A DNA stretch of 56,316 nucleotides from Sphingomonas faeni (GCF_024273235.1 NZ_JANBVH010000030.1:1-56316); one strand, 5' to 3'. Positions 1 to 10,360 are shown, numbered from the stretch's first letter. A program made the numbers and translations. Notes: generated by a model not told the origin, from the sequence alone.

Positions 1-180
1 TCTAACGCTCATCGTAACCGGTGGTAGATTCCGTCAGATCGACTGGCGAAGCAGTGGTGCTGATATCGCGCTACCAATCTGCCGGACGTTAGGCAGCATA
101 CATCGCCACGAGCTAGAATTATGCGGGTGCGTGGTGCCGGCAAGTGGTTCGACAACACGCAGGAATGATCCCGACGCGTA

Positions 181-1749
<1,569 letters not shown>

Positions 1750-2002
1750 GGCGCGGGTCCGGTGAGCCGAGTCGTCGGACTTGGCTGGGAAAAGAAGGTT
1801 AGGCCGGGTTAGGCCAAGATGCAGTCCGCGCGCGGTGCGGCGGGATGCACTTGGAAACGCGGCGGGCTTGGCGCCGCTCTTGGCAGATGTGGGGCGTGTA
1901 GGACAGGGGGGAGGGCAGCAGAACATTGCCGTGCTGCAATAGGGCCGTGTTGCTCTAGCCGTACTGCTAAGAAGACCTCGTGCTCCCGGAGGCAGACGCT
2001 CT

Positions 2003-2023
2003 CCCCTCCCTGAAAGGGAGGGG
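2003..2023. terminator. Hairpin 3' of the aldose epimerase-like gene
   Basis: A 9-bp perfect stem, CCCCTCCCT / AGGGAGGGG, with a 3-nt loop lies 6 bp beyond the stop codon of the leftward gene ending at 2030. There is no clear T tract. It matches single arms of the CTCCC-type palindromes found elsewhere, so it may be a solitary repeat arm serving as a transcript end. Confidence 0.45.
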
Positions 2024-2029
2024 TGTTCT

Positions 2030-2911
2030 TCAGTGCTCTGCCACCAGCGCCACGGTCATTTCGATGCGCTTCGTGTCGCCCGCGGCCACCTCGAACACGC
2101 CGGGCTTGTCGCGATAGTCGCCGGTATAGCCTTCGGGATCGGCGATGCCGTGCCACGGCTCGACACAGACATAGGCCGCGCCGGGCTTTGTCCAGATGCC
2201 GAGCTTGGGCGTGTCGGGGAAAGCGATCTTCAACTGCGGGCCGGTCTTGGCGCCGTAGGTGACGGCGTCGGAGTGCATCCGGTCCCAGACCAGCGCGTCG
2301 TTGGCGAACAACTCGTCGCGGAGGGCGATCACGCGGTCCTCGACCGGCGAGGGACGCTCTTCGACGGCGATCTGGCCATCGGGGCTGATCGCCTTCAGCT
2401 TGCCGGGCTCGTCCGCGTTGAACGTGATGCGGTGGTCGGCGCGGGGCTCGCCGTAGGGGAGCGGCCAGGCGAAGGCGGGGTGGAAGCCGAAGCTAACCGG
2501 CATCGCCGCGTCGGTGCGGTTGTGGATATGCGCCTCGATTGCGAGCGTCGCGCCGTCGAGCGTGAAGACGATGTCGAGCGCGAACGCGAAGGGGTAGGCG
2601 GCGCGCGTTTCTTCGCTGTCGGTGAGGCGGAAGGTGGCCGACGTTTCGGTCTGCGCGATCACGTCGAAGGTCGAATGGCGGGCGAAGCCGTGCTTCTGCA
2701 TCGGGTAGGCCTGGCCGTCGAGGCGGATGACGCCTTCGTTGACGACGCCGACGACGGGGAAGAGGATCGGTGCGTGGCCGGTCCAATAGGCCGGGTCGGC
2801 GTCGGTCATGAGTTCGCGGCCGTCGGCGTCGTGGAGGTGGGTGAGTTCGGCGCCGTGGGGGTTGATTTGGGCGGTCAGGCGGTCGTTGGCGATCGTGATC
2901 AGGTCGGTCAT
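2030..2911 (-). CDS. Aldose 1-epimerase (mutarotase) family protein, LacX-like
   Basis: Galactose-mutarotase-fold protein of 293 residues that probably interconverts hexose or hexose-phosphate anomers in the cytoplasm. Visible family features are the N-terminal HGAELTHLHDADGREL segment, HGFAR in the middle, the His-containing FGFHPAFAWPL segment, and the late CVEPWHGIADP segment carrying the candidate catalytic Glu. This resembles the LacX/YeaD-type branch more than GalM. The ATG at 2911 follows GGAAGGAACCCC, a good ribosome-binding site, so the 19 upstream open-frame residues are excluded. No sugar operon surrounds it, so the substrate is unknown. Confidence 0.85.
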   Translation of the reverse strand: MTDLITIANDRLTAQINPHGAELTHLHDADGRELMTDADPAYWTGHAPILFPVVGVVNEGVIRLDGQAYPMQKHGFARHSTFDVIAQTETSATFRLTDSEETRAAYPFAFALDIVFTLDGATLAIEAHIHNRTDAAMPVSFGFHPAFAWPLPYGEPRADHRITFNADEPGKLKAISPDGQIAVEERPSPVEDRVIALRDELFANDALVWDRMHSDAVTYGAKTGPQLKIAFPDTPKLGIWTKPGAAYVCVEPWHGIADPEGYTGDYRDKPGVFEVAAGDTKRIEMTVALVAEH

Positions 2912-2956
2912 GGGGTTCCTTCCGTGCGCTTCAAACGCGCGAGGCTTTAAAACGCT

Positions 2957-3073
2957 CACCCCACACAACCCCGGCGGAGGCCGGGACCCAAGTGGGAGGC
3001 GTCGCCAACTGCGCGCATCGTTCCGTTACTCTGGCCTTTCCACTTGGGCCCCGGCCTTCGCCGGGGTGGTGTG
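2957..3073. repeat. Composite palindrome, family A (copy 1)
   Basis: The arms CCCCGGCGGAGGCCGGGACCC and GGGCCCCGGCCTTCGCCGGGG enclose a loop holding GCATCGTTCCGTTAC, the reverse-complement version of the GTAACGA loop motif seen in other copies. It lies between pheT and the epimerase gene. Confidence 0.85.
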
Positions 3074-3084
3074 AGGCCGCTAAC

Positions 3085-3185
3085 GCGTGCCCTCACCCTC
3101 GCCGCCTTCGGCGTCTCTCCCTCTCCCCTCGGGGGAGAGGGAAGGGGCCCGCGGCCGCTTGGCCGTGGGAAGGGTGAGGGCACGC
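3085..3185. repeat. Composite palindrome, family D (copy 1)
   Basis: The outer arms GCGTGCCCTCACCCT and AGGGTGAGGGCACGC are perfectly complementary and enclose an inner CTCTCCC/GGGAGAG hairpin. The right arm ends directly against the pheT stop codon, so it may serve as the transcript end of the leftward operon. Confidence 0.85.
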
Positions 3186-5693
3186 TTAGACGCGCAGGCT
3201 AGCGCCCTGCTTGGCGGCCGTCGCGACCACCTTGTCGGCGATCGCCTTGATCTCCTCGTCGGTGAAGCTCTTGGCGGTGGGTTGCAGGACGATCTCGACC
3301 GCGACCGACTTGTGGCCGTCCTCGACCCCCGCGCCGGTGAACACGTCGAACACGCGGGCGGAGACGATCGCGACCTTGTCCGCGACCTTGACCGCGCGGA
3401 CCAGCGTGTCGGTGGCGAGCGCTGTCGGCACAAGGAACGCGAAGTCGCGGCGGACGGCTTGCAGCGCCGGCGGCGTGTAGGCGGGGCGGGCGAAGCCGGT
3501 CGCCCGCTTGGGCGGGATCGCGTCGAGGTAGACTTCTACCGCGGCGACCGCGCCGTCGAGGTCGAACGCTTTCAGCACCGACGGATGGAGCATGCCGAAG
3601 CTCGCCAACACCGTCTTGGGGCCGAGGCGGAGCGTGCCCGACTGGCCGGGGTGCCATGCGTCACCGGCCTCTCCCATCACTTGCAGGTTGTCGACCGGTG
3701 CGCCCGAGGCTGCGAGCAGCGCGAGTGCTTCGGCCTTTGCGTCATACGCGTCGAAGCTTGCCGCCTTGCCGTCGCGCCAACCGCGTGGGCGGCGGTCGCC
3801 TGCAAGGACCACACCCAGAGTGGCGCGTTCGGCCTCCGCTAGGTAGCGACGGCCGATCTCGAACAGGCGGACGCTCTGTGCCCCGCGCTTGATGTTGCGG
3901 CCGGTGGCTGCGAGCAGGCCGGGGAGCAGCGAGGGGCGCATGACCTTGAGGTCTTCGCTGATCGGGTTGGCGAGCGTCCAGGCGCCGCCGCCGAACGGTG
4001 CGGCCTCGGCGTCCGACAGGAAGCTCCAGGTGATCGCCTCGTCGAGCCCGCGGGCTGCCGCCGCGCGACGCGCCCTGCGTTCGAGCTTCTGCTCGGGCGT
4101 GGCGGTCGGCTTGGCGACGCCGGGCATGCGGGGGAGCGGCGTCGAGGGGATCGAGTCGATACCCTCGATGCGGACGACTTCCTCGACGAGATCGGCGGGG
4201 CCGTCGACGTCGCGGCGCCAGGTGGGGATCGTGACCGGCCATTTGCCTTCGATCGTCGAGAACAGCGCGTCGCTGAACGCATCCGCGGACTTGATCGCGC
4301 CGATCGTGAAGCCGAGCGACAATAGCGTGCGCGCTTGGCGTTCGGGGGCGACGTGGAGCCCGCCGAGGTCGGCGCTGAGGCGCGGATCATAGTCGATCAC
4401 GCGCGGTTCGAGCGGGGGCTCGCCGGAGCGGGTGACCTCGCTCGCGCTGCCGCCGCAGATGTGGAGGACGAGCGCGGTGGCGATCGCCAGGCCGTCATCG
4501 AGGAAAGCGGGGTCGACGCCGCGTTCGAAGCGGCTGCGCGCGTCGGAGGTGAGCGTGAGCTTCTGGCCGGTGCGGGCGATGTGGTCGGGATCGAAATACG
4601 CGCATTCGATCAGGACGTCGGTGGTGTCCGCGGAGACGCCCGAATGCTCGCCGCCCATGATGCCGCCGATGTCGTGCACGGCGGTGTCGTCGGCGATGAC
4701 GGTCATGGTGTCGTCGAGCGTGTAGGTCTTGCCGTTGAGCGCGACGACCTGTTCGCCGGGCTTTGCCTTGCGCGCGACGAGGCCGCCGGAGAGTTTGGCG
4801 CGGTCATAGACGTGCAAGGGGCGGCCGAGGTCGATCATCAGGTAATTGGTGATGTCGACGAGCGCGGAGATGGGCTTCTGGCCGATCGCGATGAGGCTGC
4901 GGCGCATCCATTCGGGGGATTCGCCGTTGGTCACGCCGGTGACGGTTTGGGCGTAGAAGGCTGGGCAGCCTTCTGGGTCGAGGGTCGCGATATCGGGTCC
5001 GGATCCAGCCGTTGCTCCGTCATTGCCGCGACGGCGGGGATCGCGTTCGCCGTCAGCCCCTGCCGCACCTTGGGTCCCGGCGTCCGCCGGGATGACGGAG
5101 GGGGTGGCGGACGTCGGAATGACCAGCGGGGTGAACGTGCCGAGGCCTGCCGCCGCGAGGTCTCGGGCGATGCCGCGGACGCCCATGCAGTCCTGGCGGT
5201 TGGGCGTGATCGCGACGTCGATGACCGGGTCGGTTAGGCCCGCGTAATCCGGGTACGCGGTGCCGATCGGCGCGTCTTCGGGCAGTTCGATGATGCCGTC
5301 GTGATCCTCGCCGAGTTCCAATTCGCGCGTCGAGCACATCATGCCGTTGGACTCGACGCCGCGGATGCTGGCGAGCTTGAGCGTCACGTCGAGGCCGGGG
5401 ACGTACGCACCGGGTGCGCCGAACACGCCGACCAGGCCGGCGCGGGCGTTGGGCGCGCCGCAGACGACTTGGAGCGGACCGTTACCGGCATCGACCGACA
5501 GGATCTGGAGCTTGTCGGCCTGCGGGTGGCGTTCGGCGCTGAGCACCTTGGCGATCTTGAACGCGGCAAGCTTCTCGCCGGGGTTCTCGACGCCTTCGAC
5601 TTCGAGGCCGATGCGGGTCAGCGCCTCGACGATCTGGTCGAGCGTGGCGGTGGTTTCGAGGTGCTGCTTGAGCCAGCTGAGGGTGAACTTCAT
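3186..5693 (-). CDS. pheT: Phenylalanine-tRNA ligase, beta subunit (with palindrome-derived insert)
   Basis: Beta subunit of the (alpha-beta)2 PheRS that charges tRNA-Phe. It opens with MKFTLSWLKQHLE, followed by the tRNA-binding EMAP-like domain (about residues 40-150), the B3/B4 editing region, B5, and a C-terminal ferredoxin-fold anticodon-binding domain ending in EEIKAIADKVV. At 835 residues it is longer than typical (about 795). Much of the excess is residues 199-227, which are encoded by an in-frame copy of an intergenic palindrome, between CMGVRGIARDLA and the CPAFYAQTVTGV segment. The ATG overlaps the pheS stop as ATGA, so translation is coupled. The domains on both sides of the insert look intact, so the protein is probably functional. 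Confidence 0.96.
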   Translation of the reverse strand: MKFTLSWLKQHLETTATLDQIVEALTRIGLEVEGVENPGEKLAAFKIAKVLSAERHPQADKLQILSVDAGNGPLQVVCGAPNARAGLVGVFGAPGAYVPGLDVTLKLASIRGVESNGMMCSTRELELGEDHDGIIELPEDAPIGTAYPDYAGLTDPVIDVAITPNRQDCMGVRGIARDLAAAGLGTFTPLVIPTSATPSVIPADAGTQGAAGADGERDPRRRGNDGATAGSGPDIATLDPEGCPAFYAQTVTGVTNGESPEWMRRSLIAIGQKPISALVDITNYLMIDLGRPLHVYDRAKLSGGLVARKAKPGEQVVALNGKTYTLDDTMTVIADDTAVHDIGGIMGGEHSGVSADTTDVLIECAYFDPDHIARTGQKLTLTSDARSRFERGVDPAFLDDGLAIATALVLHICGGSASEVTRSGEPPLEPRVIDYDPRLSADLGGLHVAPERQARTLLSLGFTIGAIKSADAFSDALFSTIEGKWPVTIPTWRRDVDGPADLVEEVVRIEGIDSIPSTPLPRMPGVAKPTATPEQKLERRARRAAAARGLDEAITWSFLSDAEAAPFGGGAWTLANPISEDLKVMRPSLLPGLLAATGRNIKRGAQSVRLFEIGRRYLAEAERATLGVVLAGDRRPRGWRDGKAASFDAYDAKAEALALLAASGAPVDNLQVMGEAGDAWHPGQSGTLRLGPKTVLASFGMLHPSVLKAFDLDGAVAAVEVYLDAIPPKRATGFARPAYTPPALQAVRRDFAFLVPTALATDTLVRAVKVADKVAIVSARVFDVFTGAGVEDGHKSVAVEIVLQPTAKSFTDEEIKAIADKVVATAAKQGASLRV
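5016..5099. repeat. Family B palindrome inside pheT
   Basis: The arms TCCGTCATTGCCGCGACGGC and GTCCGCCGGGATGACGGA form a degenerate inverted repeat matching intergenic copies at 7191-7300 and 10659-10752. The 84 bp equal 28 codons. The reading frame continues through it without a stop, giving SVIPADAGTQG ... DPRRRGNDG. Confidence 0.8.
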
Positions 5694-6805
5694 GCGCCGA
5701 CTCCGCCGGACAAAGTGGGGACGTCGAGGCTCGAAAAGCCGTAATGCTTGAGCCAGCGGATATCGCCGTCGAAGAACGGGCGGAGGTCGTCCATGCCGTA
5801 TTTGAGCATCGCCAGGCGGTCGATGCCGCAGCCGAACGCGAAACCCTGCCATTCGTCGGGGTCGAGCCCGCAGGCTTCGATCACCTTGCGGTGGACCATG
5901 CCCGAGCCGAGGATCTCGAGCCAGCCATCGGGTTCGGCGCCGCCGACGACGCGCTTGCCCTTCACCAGCGTGTAGCCGACGTCGATCTCGACCGAGGGTT
6001 CGGTGAACGGGAAGTAGCTGGGGCGCAGGCGAAGCACGATGTCGTCGCGCTCGAAGAACGCCTTCACGAACGTCTCGAGCGTCCACTTCAGGTGGCCGAG
6101 CGTGATGCCCTTGTCGATCACGAGGCCCTCGACCTGGTGGAACATCGGCGTGTGCGTCGCGTCGGAATCGGAGCGGTAGGTGCGGCCGGGGGCGATGATG
6201 CGGATCGGGGGTTTTTGGCTCAGCATCGTGCGGATCTGGACCGGCGACGTGTGCGTGCGGAGGAGCGAGAAGGTCGTCTTCTCGTCGGCGGTGCCCGCGG
6301 CCTTCGCGTCGATCCCCTGCTGGAGATAGAAAGTGTCGTGCATCGCCCGCGCGGGGTGCGTCTCGGGGATGTTGAGCGCGGTGAAATTATGCCAGTCGGT
6401 CTCGATCTCGGGACCGGTGGCGACCGCGAAGCCGAGGTCGGCGAAGATCTCGGCGAGTTCGTCCATGACCTGGCTGACCGGGTGGATCGTGCCGGCGGGC
6501 GTGGCGTCCGCGGGGAGCGTCATGTCGAGCGTTTCGCTGGCGAGACGCGCATCGAGCGCGGCGCGTTCGAGCGTGGCTTTGCGCTCGGCGATGCCGTTGG
6601 CCACTGCCTCACGCAGCCCCTGGATCTGCGGGCCTTGGACGAGGCGCTCTTCAGGGGTCATCTTGCCGAGCGTCTTCAGGAGCAGCGTGATCGTGCCCTG
6701 CTTGCCGAGCGCCTCGACCCGGCACGCGTCGAGCGCGTCGAGCCCGGATGCGGCGGCGATCGCCGTCAGCATGTGGTCGCGCATCTGGTTCAGGTCTTCG
6801 GTCAC
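5690..6805 (-). CDS. pheS: Phenylalanine-tRNA ligase, alpha subunit
   Basis: Catalytic subunit of PheRS, class II, 371 residues. Visible features are an N-terminal coiled-coil region, motif 2 around the RIIAPGRTYRSDSDATHTPM segment (split by reading: RIIAPGRTY then RSDSDATHTPMFHQ), and the late motif 3 region GFAFGCGIDRLAMLKYGM. The start is a GTG at 6805 preceded by CTGGGAGT. It lies one base past the stop of the GIY-YIG gene (sequence ATGACGTGA), so the two genes are very tightly spaced. The next ATG, seven codons later, is the alternative. It overlaps pheT by four bases. Confidence 0.96.
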   Translation of the reverse strand: MTEDLNQMRDHMLTAIAAASGLDALDACRVEALGKQGTITLLLKTLGKMTPEERLVQGPQIQGLREAVANGIAERKATLERAALDARLASETLDMTLPADATPAGTIHPVSQVMDELAEIFADLGFAVATGPEIETDWHNFTALNIPETHPARAMHDTFYLQQGIDAKAAGTADEKTTFSLLRTHTSPVQIRTMLSQKPPIRIIAPGRTYRSDSDATHTPMFHQVEGLVIDKGITLGHLKWTLETFVKAFFERDDIVLRLRPSYFPFTEPSVEIDVGYTLVKGKRVVGGAEPDGWLEILGSGMVHRKVIEACGLDPDEWQGFAFGCGIDRLAMLKYGMDDLRPFFDGDIRWLKHYGFSSLDVPTLSGGVGA

Positions 6806-6806
6806 G

Positions 6807-7148
6807 TCATACTCCCAGGGTGGGTTCGGTCGATAGTTCAGGCAGGCGGGGCAGCCCGAGGCCGATACCCAGATCGTCCCAATTCTCGTTGCGCGCTTCG
6901 ATCAGCTCGATCTTCCACGCTCTTCGCCATTCCTTCAGCCGCTTCTCGCGTACGATCGCGGCCTCCATCGTGTCGAACATCTCGTAATAGGCGAGACGCT
7001 TGATGCCGTACCGGCGAGTGAAGCCGGGGATCAACCCCTCTCGGTGCTGAACCAGCCTTGCGAGCAAGTTCGAGGTGACGCCGATGTAGAGCGTGCCGTG
7101 GCGGCGCGAGTGGAGGATGTAGACGCACGGCTGGAAGGTTTCGCGCAT
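6807..7148 (-). CDS. GIY-YIG domain nuclease, small standalone type
   Basis: A 113-residue single-domain protein. The GIY-YIG core is seen as CVYILHSRRHGTLYIGVT (residues 8-25), followed by Arg31, His35 and the Glu-containing EAAIVREKRLKEW helix, which are candidate catalytic residues of the family. The C-terminus ends NENWDDLG, as in many small GIY-YIG proteins of proteobacteria. The ATG follows GGGGAGCACGAC, a good ribosome-binding site. It sits between rplT and pheS, normally adjacent genes, with a palindrome just upstream. The upstream open frame is palindrome translation and is excluded. The biological substrate is unknown. Confidence 0.88.
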   Translation of the reverse strand: MRETFQPCVYILHSRRHGTLYIGVTSNLLARLVQHREGLIPGFTRRYGIKRLAYYEMFDTMEAAIVREKRLKEWRRAWKIELIEARNENWDDLGIGLGLPRLPELSTEPTLGV

Positions 7149-7190
7149 GTCGTGCTCCCCATTGTGCCCGCTACTCCGGTGCAATCTAGC

Positions 7191-7300
7191 TCCGTCATCC
7201 CGGCGGACGCCGGGACCCACGGTAGCGGGCCGGGTGATGGTAGCACGTTATCGCCGGGTCCGCCGTAACCATGGGTCCCGGCGTTCGCCGGGATGACGGA
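7191..7300. repeat. Composite palindrome, family B (copy 1)
   Basis: The arms TCCGTCATCCCGGCGGACGC and GCGTTCGCCGGGATGACGGA are near-perfect complements, each followed inward by CGGGACCCA or its complement, around a loop of about 45 bp. It lies between rplT and the GIY-YIG gene. Confidence 0.88.
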
Positions 7301-7353
7301 GGAGGGGCGAGGGGTGAACATAGTTGGGGCGTTCAATCCCCCCAAACGCAGAA

Positions 7354-7383
7354 AGGGCGCCGGTGGTCTCCCACCGACGCCCT
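7354..7383 (-). terminator. Intrinsic terminator-like hairpin after rplT
   Basis: On the minus strand a 13-bp stem, AGGGCGTCGGTGG / CCACCGGCGCCCT (one mismatch), with a 4-nt loop is followed by TTCTGCGTTT. It lies 24 bp past the rplT stop and could separate rpmI-rplT from the downstream pheST genes, fully or partly. Confidence 0.6.
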
Positions 7384-7407
7384 CTCGAAACGCACCTCAG
7401 TCGCGAA

Positions 7408-7773
7408 TTACGCGGCCTGGGGGAGTGCCGCCTTCACCTGGGCGACGATCGCGCTGAAGGCTGCGCCCTCGTGCATGGCGATGTCGGCCAGGACCTTCCG
7501 GTCGAGTTCGATCCCTGCAAGCTTCACGCCGTGCATGAACTGCGAATACGTCAGGCCCTCGGCGCGGACGCCGGCGTTGATGCGCTGGATCCAGAGGCCA
7601 CGGAAGGTGCGCTTCTTAACCTTGCGGTCGCGATATGCGTACTGGCCGGCCTTCTCGACAGCCTGACGGGCGATGCGGATGGTGTTCTTGCGACGGCCAT
7701 AATAGCCCTTCGCCTGAACCAAAATACGCTTGTGCTTGGCGCGGGTGGTAACACCCCGTTTTACGCGTGCCAT
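7408..7773 (-). CDS. rplT: 50S ribosomal protein L20
   Basis: Primary 23S rRNA-binding protein of the large subunit, needed early in 50S assembly. The 121-residue product starts MARVKRGVTTRAKHKR and contains YYGRRKNTIRIARQAVEKA and RKVKKRTFRGLWIQRINA, all diagnostic of L20. It follows rpmI by about 20 bp in the usual order. In many bacteria infC comes first, but here the region upstream of rpmI is divergent to an AsmA-family gene, so infC is elsewhere. Confidence 0.98.
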   Translation of the reverse strand: MARVKRGVTTRAKHKRILVQAKGYYGRRKNTIRIARQAVEKAGQYAYRDRKVKKRTFRGLWIQRINAGVRAEGLTYSQFMHGVKLAGIELDRKVLADIAMHEGAAFSAIVAQVKAALPQAA

Positions 7774-7792
7774 TGTCTAATTCCTTCTCAGC

Positions 7793-7996
7793 TCAACGCA
7801 GGCCGTAAGGCGCCCAGGCCTTGACCGCTGCGGTATCGGCCTTCGACAGCAGCTTGGTGCCGCGGTTCTGACGGATGTACTTGCCGTTGTGATGCGCCAG
7901 ACGGTGACGCTTGCCGGCGACGCCGTGCTTGAGCAGGCCGGTGGCGGTGAGCTTGAAGCGTTTCTTGACGCCGCTCTTGGTCTTCAGCTTGGGCAT
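7793..7996 (-). CDS. rpmI: 50S ribosomal protein L35
   Basis: Small basic large-subunit protein, 67 residues, starting MPKLKTKSGVKKRFKLTATG and containing HHNGKYIRQNRGTKLLSKAD, the L35 signature. The ATG follows GAAAGGATAAAA, a good ribosome-binding site; the 18 preceding open-frame residues are not part of the family. It is the first gene of the leftward operon rpmI-rplT-GIY-YIG-pheS-pheT. A promoter should lie in the 168 bp shared with the divergent AsmA-family gene. Confidence 0.98.
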   Translation of the reverse strand: MPKLKTKSGVKKRFKLTATGLLKHGVAGKRHRLAHHNGKYIRQNRGTKLLSKADTAAVKAWAPYGLR

Positions 7997-8164
7997 TTTT
8001 ATCCTTTCGGTTACGAAGGAGGACGCTGAAATCGCCGCGGCAGCCCACACTGGCCGGGCGATTCGTCGAACGCGTTCCCTTCGAGGAAGCGGCGCCGATA
8101 CCCGTAATGATCGGGAATATCAACCGCTGTGGAACTGGCGCGCCCGCCATGCGATAGGGCTTGC

Positions 8165-10312
8165 ATGGACGCCAGCCCGACGCCGCCGATCGACGCCCCC
8201 TCCCCGGCTCCCGCACCGGCGCCGATTGCAGTGGAGACGCGAAAACGTCGCAAGCGGCGAATCATACGCAACATCCTGCTCGGGATCGTCGCCGTCATCG
8301 CCGCGATCTGGCTGGTGCTGTACATCACCAAGGGGCGCTTCCTGAAGCATCCGTTCGAGCGCGTCGTCGGCTCGCTCACCCACCGGACGCTGACCGTGCG
8401 CGGCGATTTCCAGCTCTATTTCGCGCCGTTCCGGATCAAGCTGTATGCCGAGAACTTCACGCTCTCGAACCCGGACTGGGCGAGCCGGCCGAACCTGTTC
8501 CGCGCGGACAAGCTCGACACGCGGATCGCGCCGCTGTCGCTGATCTTCGGCAAGCGGCGGCTGTACTGGCTCGACCTGGTCAACGGTGACCTCGATCTGG
8601 AGTGGAACAAGGCGCACAGCGCGAACACGTGGACGTTCTCCGACAAGAAGGGCGGCAAGCCGCTCGAGTTTCCGCGGATCGACGTCGCGACGGTGACCGG
8701 CACGTCGGTGCGCTATCTCGACCCGCGGATGCGGATCGTCGCGGACCTCGATATCGCCGACATCCGATCGGTCGATGCGACGATCGGCCGCGCCGTGGGG
8801 GTGAAGGGCCGGGGCCGGCTGCGCGAGACGCCGTTCACGCTGACCGCGCAACTCCTGTCGCCGGATGCGACCGCCAATCGGGGCCAGAACAAGCTGGTCG
8901 CGCGGGCGCGGGCGGCGGGCAACGTGATCGATGTCTCCGGCACATTGCCGAGCATCGCCGATGTCGAGAACGTGCCGCTCGCGGTCACCGCGCGGGGGGC
9001 CAACCTATCAACATTGCTGGGGGTGATCGACGTCGCGATCCCCAACACGCGGAAATACAAGCTGCGCGCGCAGCTCATCAAGCGGGGTGACGAATACGCC
9101 TTCACCCGCCTGCGGGGTATCGCCGGGCGGACCGATCTCGCGGGCAAGCTGACGATCATCCATGGCGATCGTATCCATCTCGATTCGGTACTGACGACGA
9201 AGAGCCTCGACATCATCGATGCGGCCCCGTTCATCGGGTTCAATCCCGACATCGTCGAAACGCGCGGCGCGGTGGCTGCGGCTGCTGCGACGGGCGCCGC
9301 ACCGCAGCGCCTGTTGCCCGACGGCAACCTGCCGGTCGCGACGATGCAGATCTTCGATGCCGACCTGAAATGGACGATCAGCACGGTGAAGTCGCGCAAC
9401 CTGCCGATCTCCAACGTCGACCTGACGCTCGACCTCGAGCGCGGTCGTCTGGCGCTGTCGCCGCTGACGTTCTCGATGGCGCGCGGCAACGTGGCCTCCG
9501 ACGTCATCTTCGATACGCGCGCGCGGCCCAGCGCGGTGTCCTACGACATTCGTCTCGCACCGACGCCGCTGGGCCAGTTGCTCAAGGGCTATGGGCTGAC
9601 CGAGGCTGGGACGACCGGGACCGTCAAGGGTCGGATCAAGCTCGACGGGCGCGGCGACTCGATCCACGATTCACTCGCATCGTCGCGGGGGCGGATCGCG
9701 TTCGTGCTGCCGTCGGGGGCGCTGTCGGTTCGCAACGTGCAGCTCGCCGAACTCGACATCGGCACGTTCGCGCAGCGGATGTTTCAGGGCAAACTCGACG
9801 AGCCGGTGCAGATGAACTGCGGGCTGGTCGGCTTTACCGTCCGCGGCGGCGTTGCGGCGGCGGATCCGATCCTGATCGACACGCGCAAGAACGTCATCGT
9901 CGGGCGTGGCGGGTTCAGCTTCCGCAACGAGGCGGTCGACCTCGCGTTTCGCGCGGATTCGAAGAAGTTCAGCCTGTTCGCAGGGCAGTCGCCGGTAAGT
10001 GTCGGCGGGATGTTCGCCGCGCCGAAGCTCAACGTGATCTCGAAGGACCTTCTCGCGCGGGTTGGCAGCGGGCTTGGCCTGGCACTGGTGGCGACACCGG
10101 TGGCGGGCATTCTGGCGTTCGTCGATGTGGGCGATGCGAAGTCGACCGCGTGCGGACCGGTGCTGGCGGGGGCGACTGCGGCGGCGCAGCGGACGACCAA
10201 GGGCGAGGCGCGCGATGATGTCGGCCGTGGAACGACGGCCAAGGCCGAGGACGGAAAGCCGACCCGCTCCGAGGGCAAGGCACAGCGGAAGAAGTTCCTG
10301 GGGATCTTCTGA
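8165..10312 (+). CDS. AsmA family protein (AsmA/TamB-like envelope protein)
   Basis: A 715-residue inner-membrane-anchored protein. After a Pro-rich cytoplasmic start and a basic stretch (KRRKRRIIRN) comes one hydrophobic helix at about residues 34-54, then a long beta-rich periplasmic region typical of AsmA/TamB-type proteins, which are implicated in lipid transport to the outer membrane. The late segment GTVKGRIKLDGRGDSIHDSL and the C-terminal half fit the AsmA domain. The C-terminus has a hydrophobic GSGLGLALVATPVAGILAFVDVGDAKSTACGP segment and a Lys-rich tail. I chose the ATG before DASPTPPID; an ATG 12 codons upstream is possible. Confidence 0.85.
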   Translation: MDASPTPPIDAPSPAPAPAPIAVETRKRRKRRIIRNILLGIVAVIAAIWLVLYITKGRFLKHPFERVVGSLTHRTLTVRGDFQLYFAPFRIKLYAENFTLSNPDWASRPNLFRADKLDTRIAPLSLIFGKRRLYWLDLVNGDLDLEWNKAHSANTWTFSDKKGGKPLEFPRIDVATVTGTSVRYLDPRMRIVADLDIADIRSVDATIGRAVGVKGRGRLRETPFTLTAQLLSPDATANRGQNKLVARARAAGNVIDVSGTLPSIADVENVPLAVTARGANLSTLLGVIDVAIPNTRKYKLRAQLIKRGDEYAFTRLRGIAGRTDLAGKLTIIHGDRIHLDSVLTTKSLDIIDAAPFIGFNPDIVETRGAVAAAAATGAAPQRLLPDGNLPVATMQIFDADLKWTISTVKSRNLPISNVDLTLDLERGRLALSPLTFSMARGNVASDVIFDTRARPSAVSYDIRLAPTPLGQLLKGYGLTEAGTTGTVKGRIKLDGRGDSIHDSLASSRGRIAFVLPSGALSVRNVQLAELDIGTFAQRMFQGKLDEPVQMNCGLVGFTVRGGVAAADPILIDTRKNVIVGRGGFSFRNEAVDLAFRADSKKFSLFAGQSPVSVGGMFAAPKLNVISKDLLARVGSGLGLALVATPVAGILAFVDVGDAKSTACGPVLAGATAAAQRTTKGEARDDVGRGTTAKAEDGKPTRSEGKAQRKKFLGIF

Positions 10313-10360
10313 GGGCGCGGGGTTCGTCATGCCGGTGGGGTTCGTCATCCCACAACATCC

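Noticed and set aside
120..167. Short frame containing GAGKWFDNTQ, faintly like a cold-shock domain start
   Set aside because: Only 15 codons with no further homology and no ribosome-binding site. The first 180 bases hold no supportable gene.
3085..3185. CRISPR-like appearance of repeated G+C-rich blocks
   Set aside because: The blocks are inverted, dispersed and lack regular direct repeats with unique spacers. No cas genes are present.
7996..8165. infC expected upstream of rpmI
   Set aside because: No initiation factor 3 sequence is present; the gap is only a divergent intergenic region, so the gene must be elsewhere.
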